NCBI RefSeq assembly: GCF_036884655.1
Contig: NC_088327.1
Span: forward strand, 15,178,501-15,242,500
DNA from: Musa acuminata AAA Group
Lineage: Eukaryota; Streptophyta; Magnoliopsida; Zingiberales; Musaceae
DNA length: 64,000 nucleotides
Direction of reading: 5' to 3'
Below, one piece after another: positions 36,052 to 48,167 of this stretch (positions are counted from its first letter, which is position 1; each line of letters opens with the position of its first letter). The translations under genes were made by a program, and so were the position numbers. Under the pieces are notes generated by a model, which saw only the letters and a list, made by a program, of their open reading frames with translations, had not been told where the DNA came from and made no database searches.

Positions 36052-37627
36052 TGTTAGGACTGGAGCAACACTAAGAAGGGGGTGAGGAGGGTGAATTAGT
36101 GTAGTGGTAAAGTACGATAAACTTTCGATAATTTAAACACTTCTGGAAACTTCGTACGATAAAAGCAACGTTTCGTTTGAAACCGTTTCGATTGCATTTT
36201 AACTTGAAGGCATATGTAAGAAGGAGACAAAGAAGTAGAGCATCAAAGTGAAGATGGTTTGCAGTAATATAAATGACAATAAGATAAATGCAAACCGATT
36301 TATAGTGGTTTGGTCATGCGACCTACATCCACTTGCGAAGCCTTCTTCGATGAGGCTCCCAACTTCCACTAGCAAATCACTTTGAAGGGAAAGGACAAAT
36401 ACCCCTCTTACAACCTTTTACAAGTGGTTCACTCTCTTACAAATTTTCAAAGAGAAAGAAGGAGGTGAACACTCAAGCAATTGAAAACGACTTGCTAAAG
36501 ACTTTACAAAGGCTTTTGTCTCAATCTAATGCTTCTCGTTGTAATCTCAGCTGAGAATTGAGGGGTATTTATAGGCCCCAAGAGGATTCAAATTTGGGCT
36601 CCAAATTTTGAATTCTCTTGGGTTTCCGAGGCTGGTGGTTCCATCGCCGGACCTCTCGGGTGCTGGGTGGTGCCACCGCTCAGTCCAGCGGTGCCACTGC
36701 TCAGTTCTCGGGTTCTGAGCGGTGCCACCGCCTACACTATTTCAGCTCACTGGTTGGGCTCCAAACTTGGCCCAAACCAGTCTGAACTCGGGCCCAATTG
36801 GCCCCTACTTGGGTTATAGGATTAACACCTAATCCTAACCCTAATTAACGTACTAACTACGAATTTAAAGACATTTCCTAAGCTATTACAAAGTCCGTAA
36901 GTCAAGACTTCTTTCAGTGAATTTCCGGCGGTCTTCCGATAAACTCTCGGAAACCATTCTGCGGACTCCTGGAAAGCTCCTAGACTTCACGATTTGATCT
37001 TGGCGAGTTCCAATGAGCTTCTTCGGCAAGCTCCGATCTTTCTCAATGAGCTCCACAAACTTCCAACGAACCTTCCAGCGAGCTTCCAAAAAACCCTTTA
37101 GCAAGCTCCCTACTCATTCTCGGCTAGTTCCAACAGCATTCCCGAGGAACCTTCGGACTTCCGTCGAACTCTCGAACTCCCAACGAATCCTCGCGCTTAA
37201 CTCCGACACTTTGTTTCGCTTTATATCTTTGTCGTTATCGTAGTTATTCCTGCACACATAAACTAAAACTCTACTCCGATCTAGATAATTATTACAACGC
37301 GAATTGACATTCTGTTGCCCGGCACGTCATTGGTTGGCGCTTCGTCCGATTCTTCAGCGCATCGTCCTCTCTTGCGGCTTGTTGCCCAATCGGTGGTTGA
37401 CCTCCGCAACCCTGATATCCTTGGCGCAATTCCGCTCTCCTTGGCCCGATGCCCGACATCCGAAGCCTTCTGCCGTCCAATATCCTGACGTGATCTCCTC
37501 CGGCGCAACGTCAATTCCTCCTGCGTCAACTGTCTAATCCTGATCGAGTAGACCTGCATCACTCAAAGTGCTTTTAAATATCTAAACAAAATCAATTAGT
37601 TTCATCATCAAAATCTGAGATTCAACA
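36052..37627 (-). mobile_element. Solo LTR of the Sirevirus-like family in Copia-1 gag, TSD AGAGT
   Basis: Plus-strand ends TGTTAGGACTG...GATTCAACA, with AGAGT at 36047-36051 and 37628-37632. It is 1576 bp. It carries the family's hairpin-type GGTGCCACCGC motifs (about 36665-36735) and the TATAAATA equivalent on the minus strand near 36565. No internal domain remains, so it is a product of LTR-LTR recombination. Closest to the LTRs at 51570 and 57510. Confidence 0.9.
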
Positions 37628-37632
37628 AGAGT

Positions 37633-38160
37633 CACCTTAAGCTTGTTCATATTAAAATTCAATATGAACTGTGAAAAGGAATCTGGTAGGGACTGAAGTA
37701 CAATGTTCACACACAAGTTATCCTCTAGGACCATTCCTAGACCTGTGAGTTTCTCTATCCACTCAATCATCTTTAGAACATGGTTCTGAACCGGTGTCCC
37801 CTCAGTTATCCTAGCACGGAAGAGGCTCTTGGATATCTCATATCGCTGAGTCCTTCCCTGTTCCTCAAACAATTTACGGACATGTAGGAGAATGGATCTG
37901 ACATCCATCTTTTCATATTGTCTCTATAACTCAGGAGTCATATAGCCCAACATATAGCACTGAGCAAGAGTGTAGTCATCAATGTACTTCACGTAGCGAG
38001 CGATCTCATCATCGCTTGCCCCTTCTTCGGGCGCAGGCATCACTGTATCAAGGACGTACACGATTTTCTCCGCCTTGAGAACAATTCTCAAGTTATGGAG
38101 CCAATCCGTATAATTTGGACTAGTGAGACGGTTGACATCAAGTATGCCACGTAAGGGATT
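37633..38160 (-). pseudogene. Copia-1 gag N-terminal and central part
   Basis: The minus-strand translation shows LDVNRLTSPNYTDWLHNLRI, ARYVKYIDDYTLAQCYMLG, MDVRSILLHVRKLFEEQGR and LQSLPDSFSQFILNFNMNKL, typical of Copia capsid (UBN2/DUF4219 type). There is one in-frame TAG just before RQYEKMD, probably from CAG. The sequence TTTATTTTCAG just upstream (about 38172-38182) looks like a splice acceptor. Confidence 0.85.
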
Positions 38161-38413
38161 TGAAAACGATATTTTCTGAAAATAAAGATGCAGCAGAAAT
38201 GAATAACATGTAGATTTTGTAAGAAATAAACTATCAAGATATGGACTTCTATCTTAATATGCTCCTACTATTTTACTAATGAGTCATGCGACACCCTCAG
38301 CACGTGAAACGGAAGTCTCCGGCAGACTTCTAGTGGGGATCAGGATCCAATCAACATTTTAGTGTAACCTCGAGGGACTCGACCAATCACACTAAGCCTA
38401 AAAGGTAGGCAAC
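38160..38413 (-). other. Copia-1 5' leader, left portion
   Basis: Non-coding. Contains one copy of the CTCGAGGGACTCGACCAA motif (about 38371). Ends at the gypsy TSD GCAAC (38409-38413). Confidence 0.7.
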
Positions 38414-38765
38414 TGTTAGGACTCTAGCTAGAAGAGTCCTAATTGAGAGGGACATTCATGTAAAACCTACCTAAGCTGACCCCTATTAAAGAGGTGAAGA
38501 AGCTGGCTAGGGTTAGGAGGTTGTTTCTTAGAGAAGAATAAGGAGTTGTAAAGGAATAGGAGTCTTGAGTAGGAGTCCTATTAGGAGTTAGGGTTTAGAA
38601 GCCCTATAAATAGTCATGTATTCCTCCTCTTTTGATAAGCAATAGATGAATCTTTTCTGCAGCCTTTGAGCAGTAACTTGGAGGGAGGAACCCCTATAGA
38701 GTTCCAAGGAGGCCGATCCCCTAAAGAGATCAACCCCAAGTTTAGAATCTGCAAGGGTTCTAACA
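38414..38765 (+). repeat. 5' LTR of the gypsy element
   Basis: 352 bp, TGTTAGGACTC...TTCTAACA, TATAAATA at 38605-38612. Confidence 0.88.
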
Positions 38766-38780
38766 CCTAGTATTAGAGCA

Positions 38781-40098
38781 GCGTTCTTGGCATCTCGCTG
38801 CCATTCCGCAGCCATCCATCAACCCTCCACAACCGCCCAAAGCAATTCCCACAATTGCTTAAAAGATCGTCGTCAAATTCCGTCGTCATCTCCACCACCG
38901 CGGATCATCCTTTGATCTCCCCGTGAATTGCAACAGGTTATGGTTTTCTACCTTACTGCTGCTGCAATTTAGTTATCATTATTTGAAAATCTCAAAAAAA
39001 TTATTCCTATATTACTGCATAAACTTTTTGTCATAAAGTTTTCATCTCTATGACGAAAGATACATTGCAGAATTCCAACCGTATAGCACCGTCTGTTTGA
39101 TCTTGCTACTATATTTTTTCTATCCAAATCTCTACGAAATTTTTATGACATCTTTGACACTTCCTAACAGCAGATTTCCCTTTAGTTTTGTCAAAAAATT
39201 CTCAATATAAATCATTGATCTTTTACATCTAATCTGCTATACTTGAAAATCTGCATCGTAAAATTTCAGCCGCATAGCACTGTTTATTTGATCTTGATAC
39301 TTCGTTGTTTCTGTCCAAATCTCTATAAAATTTTTATGATAGCTTTGACACTTCTTAGTAGTAGATTTCCCTTTAGTTTCATCAAAAAATTCTTAATATA
39401 AACTACTGATCTTTTACGTCCAATCTGCTATATTTAAAAATCTGTGCTGCAGAAAATTTCAGCCGCATATTGTTGCCGTAACCCATCTATTTGCAATCTT
39501 TTTTGAATGAAATTTCTTATACGCTTTATAGATCATCTTGGCTTCCATCTAAGATTGATCTATTGAGGAATTCATCTCTAAATACGATTTTGTGTTGCTG
39601 CAAATTTTCATCGTAACCCGCTGAAATTTTTCGACGAGAATTCTACTATCGCAATTTGCACCAATTTCCTTGCTGTTATACTGCCGAAATTTTCTTGATT
39701 AAATTAGTCATCCTTACTGTCATATAAACTGTGATTTTTTTATTAATTCCCTCCTCAATTCTCTCAAGTTTTTGGTAGAAATTACGTCGAGAAACCGTTG
39801 TTTCTTCGATGACAATTCTACTCTTACAAGACAGCACATACTTGCTGCAACTTCTACTTATTTCTATCAAACCTTTGCTACCATCTATCACAGATCCAAA
39901 ACTTTTATCCACAGCCCTAAAACTCCACTAAACCACACCCTCAAACTGCACCCAAAACAGCCACAAAACAAGCCTAAACCGCAGCCTACATCGACCAATC
40001 CACCAACCCTTTCGACCATCACCTCTCTCAACCTATACACACCTTTAACCTGACAACAAAAGAGAGATCATAACATCACAGATTTGGAGGCATATACT
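38781..40098 (+). other. Gypsy leader with 190-bp tandem repeat
   Basis: Two imperfect copies of about 190 bp (39063-39253 and 39254-39440) and a partial third unit. Shared phrases include CCGCATAGCAC and GTTTGATCTTG. The 3' part is pyrimidine-rich. No coding frame recognised. Confidence 0.65.
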
Positions 40099-40868
40099 AT
40101 GACATTTGAGGAGGCAATCAATGCTAAATTCGAAGCCTTTGAGGCACGAATGGAGGATACGATTCGGACACTCTTTACTGAACTCAGATTGGGATGACCA
40201 CTAAGCCCGAAGAAATCACATCAAGGAGAGAGCTCTGCCCAATCGCACCAAACCCGAAGAGATGACTTCTAAAAGAGGGGAGGTTCTATGATCGATCCCA
40301 ACTATCCACGCATGAGGGTGGACTTCCCTAGATGGGAAGAAGGAGACCCGATTGGTTGGATTTCGCGTGTGGAGCGATATTTTTCATACCATAAAACCGC
40401 GGATGCATCTATGGTGAAAATTGCAGCTATACATCTTGAAGGGGATGCCATACAGTGGTTTGACTGGTTTGAATACACTTATGGAGTCCTTTCATGGCGA
40501 CAATTCAAAGAAGGATTGCTGATCCGCTTCAGACCAACCGATTACGAGAATATTGACGGACAATTAGCAAAGATCCGACAAACCTCCACCATTCAGGAGT
40601 ACCAAACCAGGTTTGAAAAGTTATCTAATCAAACTCATGATTGGTCTCAAAAACAGCTATTGACGACCTTCATTGAGGGCTTGAAGCCAGTGATCCGGGG
40701 AGAAGTTAAAGCGCGACAACTGTACACGCTTATGGCAGCCATCTCTTTCGCACGACATCAAGAGGAGCGATTGAATCATGAAGCTTGGAGGACTAGAGTT
40801 GCTCCTCAACCAGAAATACTAAAGCCCTCAGCCCCCCTACTATCGATCGAGTCCCTGCACCAAAGAAG
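40099..40868 (+). pseudogene. Gypsy gag (capsid), interrupted
   Basis: Starts MTFEEAINAKFEAFEARMED, has an early stop near 40196, then a 193-codon open stretch from 40288 with GDPIGWISRVERYFSYHKT and WRQFKEGLLIRFRPTDYENI, a gypsy retrotransposon-gag (PF03732-type) capsid. The frame runs directly into the LTR inserted at 40869. Confidence 0.85.
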
Positions 40869-42463
40869 TGTTGAATCTCGGATTTTGATGATGAAACTAA
40901 TTGATTGTGTTTAAATGTTTGACTACATTTTGAGTGATATAGGTCTACTCGATCAGGATTAGACAATTAACGCAGGAGGAATTGACGTTGCGTCGGAGGA
41001 GATCACGTCAGGATATTGGATGGCAGAAGGCTTCGGGCGTCGGGCATCGGGCCAAGGAGAGCGAAATTGCGCCAAGGATATCGGGGTTGCGGAGGTCAAC
41101 CGCCGATTGGGCAACAAGCTGCAAGAGAGGACGATGCACCGAAGAATCGGATGAAGCGCCAACCAATGACGTGCCGGGCAACAGAATGTCAATTTGCGTT
41201 ATAATAATTGTCTAGATCGGAGTAGAGTGTTTGCTTGTGTGTGCAGGATTAACTACGATAACCAAAAAACACAAAGCGAGAATACCGGAGTCAAGTTCGA
41301 TGGACGTTTAAGAGTCCGAAGAATCGTCGGAGATGCTGCCAGAACCAACCGAGAAGAAATCGGGAACCTGTCGGAATTTTCGGAAGTTCGCCGAAGAGAT
41401 CGTCGGAGGTTCACGGAGATCACCGAGAAGGCTCGGCTACTCATTAAAGTCATCACAAGTTCGGGAGCTTGCTAGAAGCCCGTCGGCAGAAAGTTCGTCG
41501 GAAAGCTCGCCAGAACAAGACTCGACGTTCGCGGTTGAAAATTTGCTTAGGATGTGTTTTGGTTATGTAGTCCACTTGTAATTAGGATTAGGATTAAGAG
41601 ATAATCCTATATCCTGGTTAGGGGCCAACTGGGCCCAAAGTCAGAGTTGGTTTAGGCTAAACCAGCGAACTAGAGAGCCAAGATTGAAGCCCAACTAGTG
41701 GCTGAAAACACTGTAGTCGGGCTGAAAACACTGTAGTCGGGCTGAAAACACTGTAGGCGGTGGCACCGCCTAGCTGGGCGGTGGCACCGCCCACCACCCG
41801 AGAGCCAAGCGGTGACACCTCCTGGCTGGGCGGTGGCACCGCCCAGCACCCGAGCCCTGGGCGGTGGCACCGCCTGGCTGGGCGGTGGAACCGCCAGCAC
41901 CGGGAACCCTAAGAGAATTCAAATTTTGGAGCCCAAAATTTGAATCCTCTTGAGGCCTATAAATACCCCTCAAATCTCAGCTGAGGTTACAACTTTTGAG
42001 AAGCATTTTGATTGAGAGAAAAGTCTTAGAAAGTCTTAGCAAGTCTTGTTTTCAATTTGCTAGAGAGTTCTCCTCCTTCTTTCTTATTGAAAATTTGTAA
42101 GAGGTTGAGCTGCTTGTAAAAGGTTGTAAGAGGGGTGTTTACCCTTCCATTTCAAGAGACTTGCTAGTGGAAGGTGGGAGCCTCATCGAAGAGGGGCCTC
42201 GCAAGTGGAGTAGGTCATTTGACCGAACCACTCTAAAAATCGGCGTAATCTCTGGTTTGCTTTTTATTATTGTCATTTACATTACTGCAAATCTTCTTAC
42301 TGCTTTAGTTCCTTATTACTCTTGCTGCGCAACTTTAAGAATACGCCTTCAAGTTAAATTTCTCAAGTTTCATTCTTAACGTACGAAAGATTTTGTTAAA
42401 ATCGAAGTTTTAATCCGCTGCACTAATTCACCCCCCCCTCTTAGTGCCGCTCCGATCCTAACA
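40869..42463 (+). repeat. 5' LTR, young element
   Basis: Starts TGTTGAATCTCGG, ends GATCCTAACA. Holds three tandem 20-bp units (CTGAAAACACTGTAGTCGGG, about 41700-41757), five GGCGGTGGCACCGCC-type palindromes at 41756-41895, and TATAAATA at 41958-41965. Confidence 0.92.
41756..41895. repeat. Palindromic GGCGGTGGCACCGCC array upstream of the LTR TATA box
   Basis: Near-perfect 15-mers at 41756, 41777, 41829, 41860 and 41881 (the last with AAC in place of CAC), plus a variant near 41809. Arms GGCGGTG and CACCGCC pair around a single central base. The array repeats in the 3' LTR 5699 bp downstream. Confidence 0.85.
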
Positions 42464-42513
42464 AGTGGTATCAGAGCCACGGTTTTCTACTTTGGTTTAA
42501 CACCCAAATAGAA

Positions 42514-43434
42514 ATGGCTCTTTATGGCTTTCAAGAGGGTCACTCTCTCATTCGTCCTCCCTTTTTCAATGGGACGGACTACACTTGTTGGAAAACTCGA
42601 ATGAGAGTTTTCTTACTTTCTTTGGATTTGAATTTATGGGACATAGTCGAAAATGGATTTGAAATGTCTTCTCTCCCAATGAACCATTGGAATGATTTGG
42701 AGAAGAAGATGTTTTCTTTAAATGCAAAGGCTATGAATGCCTTATATTGTGCACTTGACAAAAGTGAATTTAATCGCGTTTCGATGTGTGACTCGGCTTT
42801 TGATATTTGGAGAACTCTAGAGGTCACTCATGAAGGCACTAGCCGAGTGAAAGAGTCCAAAATCAATATTCTTGTGCATTCTTATGAACTTTTCCGGATG
42901 AAACCAAGTGAGTCCATCGGAGACATGTACACCCGGTTCACGGATGTCATCAATGGACTCAAAGCTCTTGGTAAAAGTTTTTCTAATTTTGAACTAGTCA
43001 CTAAAATCTTAAGATCCCTTCCAAAAAGTTGGGATCCAAAAGTTACGGCCATTCAAGAGGCCAAGGACCTTAAAACATTCCCTCTCGAAGAACTTATTGG
43101 GTCTCTAATGACCTACGAAATGAACAATGTGGAAAAAAAGAAACTCGAGAACAACCTTCCAAATGATAGGAAGGATTTGGGACATAGAACACATGAATAC
43201 CACTCGAGCATAAGCTCAAGTGATGGTGAACTTAAACTACAAATGAAACAAAAATTAAAAAGCAAAAAGAATGGAACTACTTGCTTTGAACGCAAGAAGA
43301 ACAAAAGTTGGGATGAATTGAGCTCTTCCGAAGACGAGGAGAAAATCAAGAAAGGCGAGGTGGCAAACTATGCCTCACCCTCTTTCAACAATGAGGTAAT
43401 CAAAATCCCACTAATTCATTTCGAAATTACATAA
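42514..43434 (+). CDS. Intact Copia-type Gag of the non-autonomous element (306 aa)
   Basis: Starts MALYGFQEGHSLIRPPFFNG 36 bp after the primer-binding site. It shows the UBN2 Copia gag signature in order: WKTRMRVFL, NALYCALDKSEFNRV, IGDMYTRFTDVINGLKALGK, ILRSLPKSWDPKVTAIQEAK, FPLEELIGSLMTYEMN. A charged Ser/Lys/Glu-rich tail follows. It ends at EFEIT-like sequence (HFEIT) without a CCHC zinc knuckle, which Sirevirus Gag normally has. Frame-intact, unlike its relatives at 53175 and 61106. It presumably forms particles or packages the RNA when partner enzymes are present; that is inference. Confidence 0.9.
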   Translation: MALYGFQEGHSLIRPPFFNGTDYTCWKTRMRVFLLSLDLNLWDIVENGFEMSSLPMNHWNDLEKKMFSLNAKAMNALYCALDKSEFNRVSMCDSAFDIWRTLEVTHEGTSRVKESKINILVHSYELFRMKPSESIGDMYTRFTDVINGLKALGKSFSNFELVTKILRSLPKSWDPKVTAIQEAKDLKTFPLEELIGSLMTYEMNNVEKKKLENNLPNDRKDLGHRTHEYHSSISSSDGELKLQMKQKLKSKKNGTTCFERKKNKSWDELSSSEDEEKIKKGEVANYASPSFNNEVIKIPLIHFEIT

Positions 43435-46400
43435 TACTTTCTTGAGTTATTTTTAATTTAGTTTAGGATTAATTTTCTTGAAAATTGCTTGTGTTATGTT
43501 AATGCAATAAAATGTTAGATATAAATATAATGCTTATACACCTAGTAAGATTAATCTTATATATGTGCTTGAGAAGCAAGAATTTGTACTTTGACGATTT
43601 CCATATTGATTTTCAATGTCGATGCATGACTTTTGAATGGAAGGTTTTATGATTTTTTTTATGAACCTTATCTTTGGTTTTCAAACATGATGTATAGTTT
43701 TGACATAAGAACAAAAATTTGAAGCATGCTAATATAAAGTCAATCATATAAAGTAAAACTAAAGAAATTTTAAATATCTATAAGAATCATTCAAAATTAT
43801 GTTCAATAAAACCTTACTTGATGTTGTAATGAAACTATTGAAAGTTTTGATGCTATGATTTGATGATTTTATGCATGAGATTGTAAAGTTATACATGATG
43901 ATTTTTTGGTCTTGATGGTTTTTATGACAAAATTCATTTTTCGATCCTAAATGTTGATGCACATTTTTATCTAGCATAAATGACATGAATTTAAATAACT
44001 AAAAAGAGAAAAGCATTGTTCTTGAAAATTATTTTTCTCTATCTTGTTGATTTATATGAATCCCTTGAAAATGATTTTGGTTTGATGATTTGAATTACAA
44101 ATGAGTTATATCAAAATCATGATATTGATTTGACTTGAAGTAATGAGTTGAAATCATTTTTTTTTTGGAATTATGTGTTGCACTTTTTTATCTTGATGAT
44201 CTTTGATTTTTTTTGTTTTAAAACGATGATGCATGGATTTGAAAGAAAAGGAGATGCATGCATGGAATCAATCAATAAGTTGAAACAAAAGGAGGAAAGA
44301 TTTTTTATTGAAAATTTTCTTTTTCTCTATCTTATTGATTTATACCTAAGAGACCAATAAAATTATTTATGTCATTTTGAATCTCTTGAAAGAAATGTTG
44401 AGATTTTGATGATTTAGACGATTTGAATTTGAATGAGTTTTATCTAAAATCATGATCTTGATTCCGTGATATTTACAAATGAAGATTTATTATGAATCAA
44501 GATTTTTCATTAATCGATCTCCTAAGATTTTCTTTTGATTATTAATGAGTAGGTTTTTCAAAAAGAAATCATGTCTTCTAGTATTCACATGTTCTAATCC
44601 TTCATGATAAAATTTTTATGTAATTCCTTAAATTCATGAAATGTTTATCGCATCACCAATTATTTTCTTCTTGATATTCCTTTTTTGGTGATATAAAATC
44701 ATGCATGAAATACTCTTGAGATTATTTTGATGCATACAAATGAAAAGTTATGATCATGCATGGTAGGATGCAATTTGACAAATTAATACCATTATGATTT
44801 GAAATATTTATAATTTGGAATGATGCATGCAATACTTATGCCTTTTATTATGATAATATATGTGATGTATTGCATATGATGTGAATCATGAATGCTTTAA
44901 ATGATAAATGTCTTGATATCATGATTGATGATTTTGTTCTATGCATAAGATTTTTAAAATTATGCATAATGAATCTTGTAATTTACAGATTATCGATTTT
45001 CTTTTTACCATAATGAAAGTGCCTTATTGATCCTTGTCATAATAAATCTAGCACTTTCGGTTTTAAACATGATACATGTTTTTATTTGACATAAAAAAAA
45101 AGGGAGGCATGCTTGAATGAAATAAATTACATGAATTGAAGCAACTAAAAGAGAAGAACATTTTTCTTCTTGAAAATTATTTTTTTTCTATATTATTGAT
45201 TTTGATGAATCTATTTGTATTATTTTTATGAATCTCATAGATTATGAAAATGATTTGAATTTAATGGATTTTATTGAAATCATGATCTTGATTTCTCACA
45301 ATTTTCTATTGAATGAATCAAGTTTGTTTTCTATTTAAAAGGATATTTATCAAAATTTTCATGGTCTTTTAGTATTCATGATATTGATAATTATATTTTG
45401 AAACTCTATGTAAATCAAGATTCTTCATCATGATTCTCTCGTTTTATAAAAGAGGAGATGTTCTATGTGAATCATAAGATTTTATATGCATGAATTGAGA
45501 TTCTTTTTGCTATTAACTAGCAAGAAACTTGTTTTTGTAAACCATGACATGCTACTTGACATCTTGATAATTTATAACTTGAGTTTTCTTTTTGAATCAA
45601 GATTGTTTCCTATCATGTTTTCTATCTACAAAAGAAGAAATTTGTCAAAAATGTTATATGTCTTTTGACATTCATTTTTCATCTTTATTATTTACCCTTA
45701 TCATGATTTGAATATTATAGTAAAGAGAAATGAATTACATGATTGTATTGTTATTCCCTTCTATTTGACACTGACAAAGGGGGAGCAAAACTTGCTAGAT
45801 AGCAAATTTGCTAGCTTGCACAATTTGAAAAGAGGCAAAATAGTCCATCTTGCACATCTCAAAAGATGTAAAATTTTGCTAACTTTTTATGTGCAAAAGT
45901 TGATAGCTTGTATACTATAAATTTGCATACCAAAAATACAATCTTGTTTATCTCAAGATGCAAAACATACTAACTTGCACTTTGCAACGGAAGCAAAATT
46001 GCTAGCTCAAACATTGCAAAGGAAGCAAAAATTTGCTAGCTTACAATTTGCATATTTCAAGAAGCAAGAGTTGCTTTCTTGAACATCTCAATATTGCTAG
46101 CTTGCATGATGTAGAACTTGCTATCTTGAACATTACCAAAAGTGCTATCTTATATGCTGTAAAACTTGTATATCTAAAACTTGATAGCTTGAATGTCCCA
46201 AGCATGATGCATTACTTGCTAAATTTTCTATCTTCAAAATTGCATGATGATAAAAATTTAATATTATGTTTTTCATGCAATGGTTTGAACCCATATAATA
46301 AACACATAAGAGTAGCTACTTCTCCTTTTTGTTGATGACATAGGGGGAGAAGTATATTGATGACTTCATGCATTGAATTAAATATTTTATATATTTGCAT

Positions 46401-46567
46401 GATAGTTTAAATGTTTTTCATAACATGTGATGAATGTTACTTGGATTTGGGATAATCCAAGTGTTCTATCAATGGCATATTGATAGGGGGAGTTTAGTTA
46501 AACTCCGGGGAGTTAAGGTTAACTCCGTTAGTCATCAATTAGTTGTCATCATCAAAAAGGGGGAGAT
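43435..46567 (+). other. AT-rich non-coding internal region with PPT-like motifs
   Basis: No open frame longer than 100 codons and no pol similarity. Many ATGCATG/TTGATTT words. From about 45760 to 46260 a GCTAGCTTGCA-type word repeats with AAAGGAAGCAAAA spacers. Polypurine-like GACAAAGGGGGAG (about 45774) and GACATAGGGGGAGAAG (about 46336) precede the true tract at 46554. Several phrases recur in the element at 51570-59096, so the region is inherited and not random filler. Confidence 0.75.
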
Positions 46568-48162
46568 TGTTGAATCTCGGATTTTGATGATGAAACTAAT
46601 TGATTGTGTTTAAATGTTTGACTACATTTTGAGTGATACAGGTCTACTCGATCAGGATTAGACAATTAACGCAGGAGGAATTGACGTTGCGTCGGAGGAG
46701 ATCACGTCAGGATATTGGATGGCAGAAGGCTTCGGGCGTCGGGCATCGGGCCAAGGAGAGCGAAATTGCGCCAAGGATATCGGGGTTGCGGAGGTCAACC
46801 GCCGATTGGGCAACAAGCTGCAAGAGAGGACGATGCACCGAAGAATCGGATGAAGCGCCAACCAATGACGTGCCGGGCAACAGAATGTCAATTTGCGTTA
46901 TAATAATTGTCTAGATCGGAGTAGAGTGTTTGCTTGTGTGTGCAGGATTAACTACGATAACCAAAAAACACAAAGCGAGAATACCGGAGTCAAGTTCGAT
47001 GGACGTTTAAGAGTCCGAAGAATCGTCGGAGATGCTGCCAGAACCAACCGAGAAGAAATCGGGAACCTGTCGGAATTTTCGGAAGTTCGCCGAAGAGATC
47101 GTCGGAGGTTCACGGAGATCACCGAGAAGGCTCGGCTACTCATTAAAGTCATCACAAGTTCGGGAGCTTGCTAGAAGCCCGTCGGCAGAAAGTTCGTCGG
47201 AAAGCTCGCCAGAACAAGACTCGACGTTCGCGGTTGAAAATTTGCTTAGGATGTGTTTTGGTTATGTAGTCCACTTGTAATTAGGATTAGGATTAAGAGA
47301 TAATCCTATATCCTGGTTAGGGGCCAACTGGGCCCAAAGTCAGAGTTGGTTTAGGCTAAACCAGCGAACTAGAGAGCCAAGATTGAAGCCCAACTAGTGG
47401 CTGAAAACACTGTAGTCGGGCTGAAAACACTGTAGTCGGGCTGAAAACACTGTAGGCGGTGGCACCGCCTAGCTGGGCGGTGGCACCGCCCACCACCCGA
47501 GAGCCAAGCGGTGACACCTCCTGGCTGGGCGGTGGCACCGCCCAGCACCCGAGCCCTGGGCGGTGGCACCGCCTGGCTGGGCGGTGGAACCGCCAGCACC
47601 GGGAACCCTAAGAGAATTCAAATTTTGGAGCCCAAAATTTGAATCCTCTTGAGGCCTATAAATACCCCTCAAATCTCAGCTGAGGTTACAACTTTTGAGA
47701 AGCATTTTGATTGAGAGAAAAGTCTTAGAAAGTCTTAGCAAGTCTTGTTTTCAATTTGCTAGAGAGTTCTCCTCCTTCTTTCTTATTGAAAATTTGTAAG
47801 AGGTTGAGCTGCTTGTAAAAGGTTGTAAGAGGGGTGTTTACCCTTCCATTTCAAGAGACTTGCTAGTGGAAGGTGGGAGCCTCATCGAAGAGGGGCCTCG
47901 CAAGTGGAGTAGGTCATTTGACCGAACCACTCTAAAAATCGGCGTAATCTCTGGTTTGCTTTTTATTATTGTCATTTACATTACTGCAAATCTTCTTACT
48001 GCTTTAGTTCCTTATTACTCTTGCTGCGCAACTTTAAGAATACGCCTTCAAGTTAAATTTCTCAAGTTTCATTCTTAACGTACGAAAGATTTTGTTAAAA
48101 TCGAAGTTTTAATCCGCTGCACTAATTCACCCCCCCCTCTTAGTGCCGCTCCGATCCTAACA
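46568..48162 (+). repeat. 3' LTR, young element
   Basis: Same length as and almost identical to 40869-42463. TATAAATA at 47657-47664. Confidence 0.92.
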
Positions 48163-48167
48163 AGAAG

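Larger units (their letters stand above)
40869..48162 (+). mobile_element. Full-length gag-only Sirevirus-like element, TSD AGAAG, young
   Basis: Two 1595-bp LTRs (40869-42463 and 46568-48162) with one difference seen by eye (T at 40940, C at 46639). Primer-binding site TGGTATCAGAGC (42466-42477), intact gag (42514-43434), about 3.1 kb AT-rich non-coding sequence, polypurine tract AAAAAGGGGGAGAT (46554-46567). The TSD AGAAG is at 40864-40868 and 48163-48167. No protease, integrase or RT is present, so movement must depend on enzymes supplied in trans. It matches the concept of terminal-repeat retrotransposons with a GAG domain (TR-GAG). Confidence 0.92.

Noticed and set aside
40982..41215. 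Conserved small open frames inside the Sirevirus-like LTRs (also at 46633, 51668, 57657 and antisense)
   Set aside because: They recur because LTRs are repeated. They lie in non-coding LTR, are open on both strands and resemble no protein.
41756..41895. CRISPR-like spaced palindromic repeats
   Set aside because: Eukaryotic LTR context, 15-bp degenerate units, and spacers that are themselves repeats; found in every LTR copy.
42466..42477. Possible tRNA-Met gene piece
   Set aside because: Only the primer-binding site complementary to the tRNA 3' end; no cloverleaf around it.
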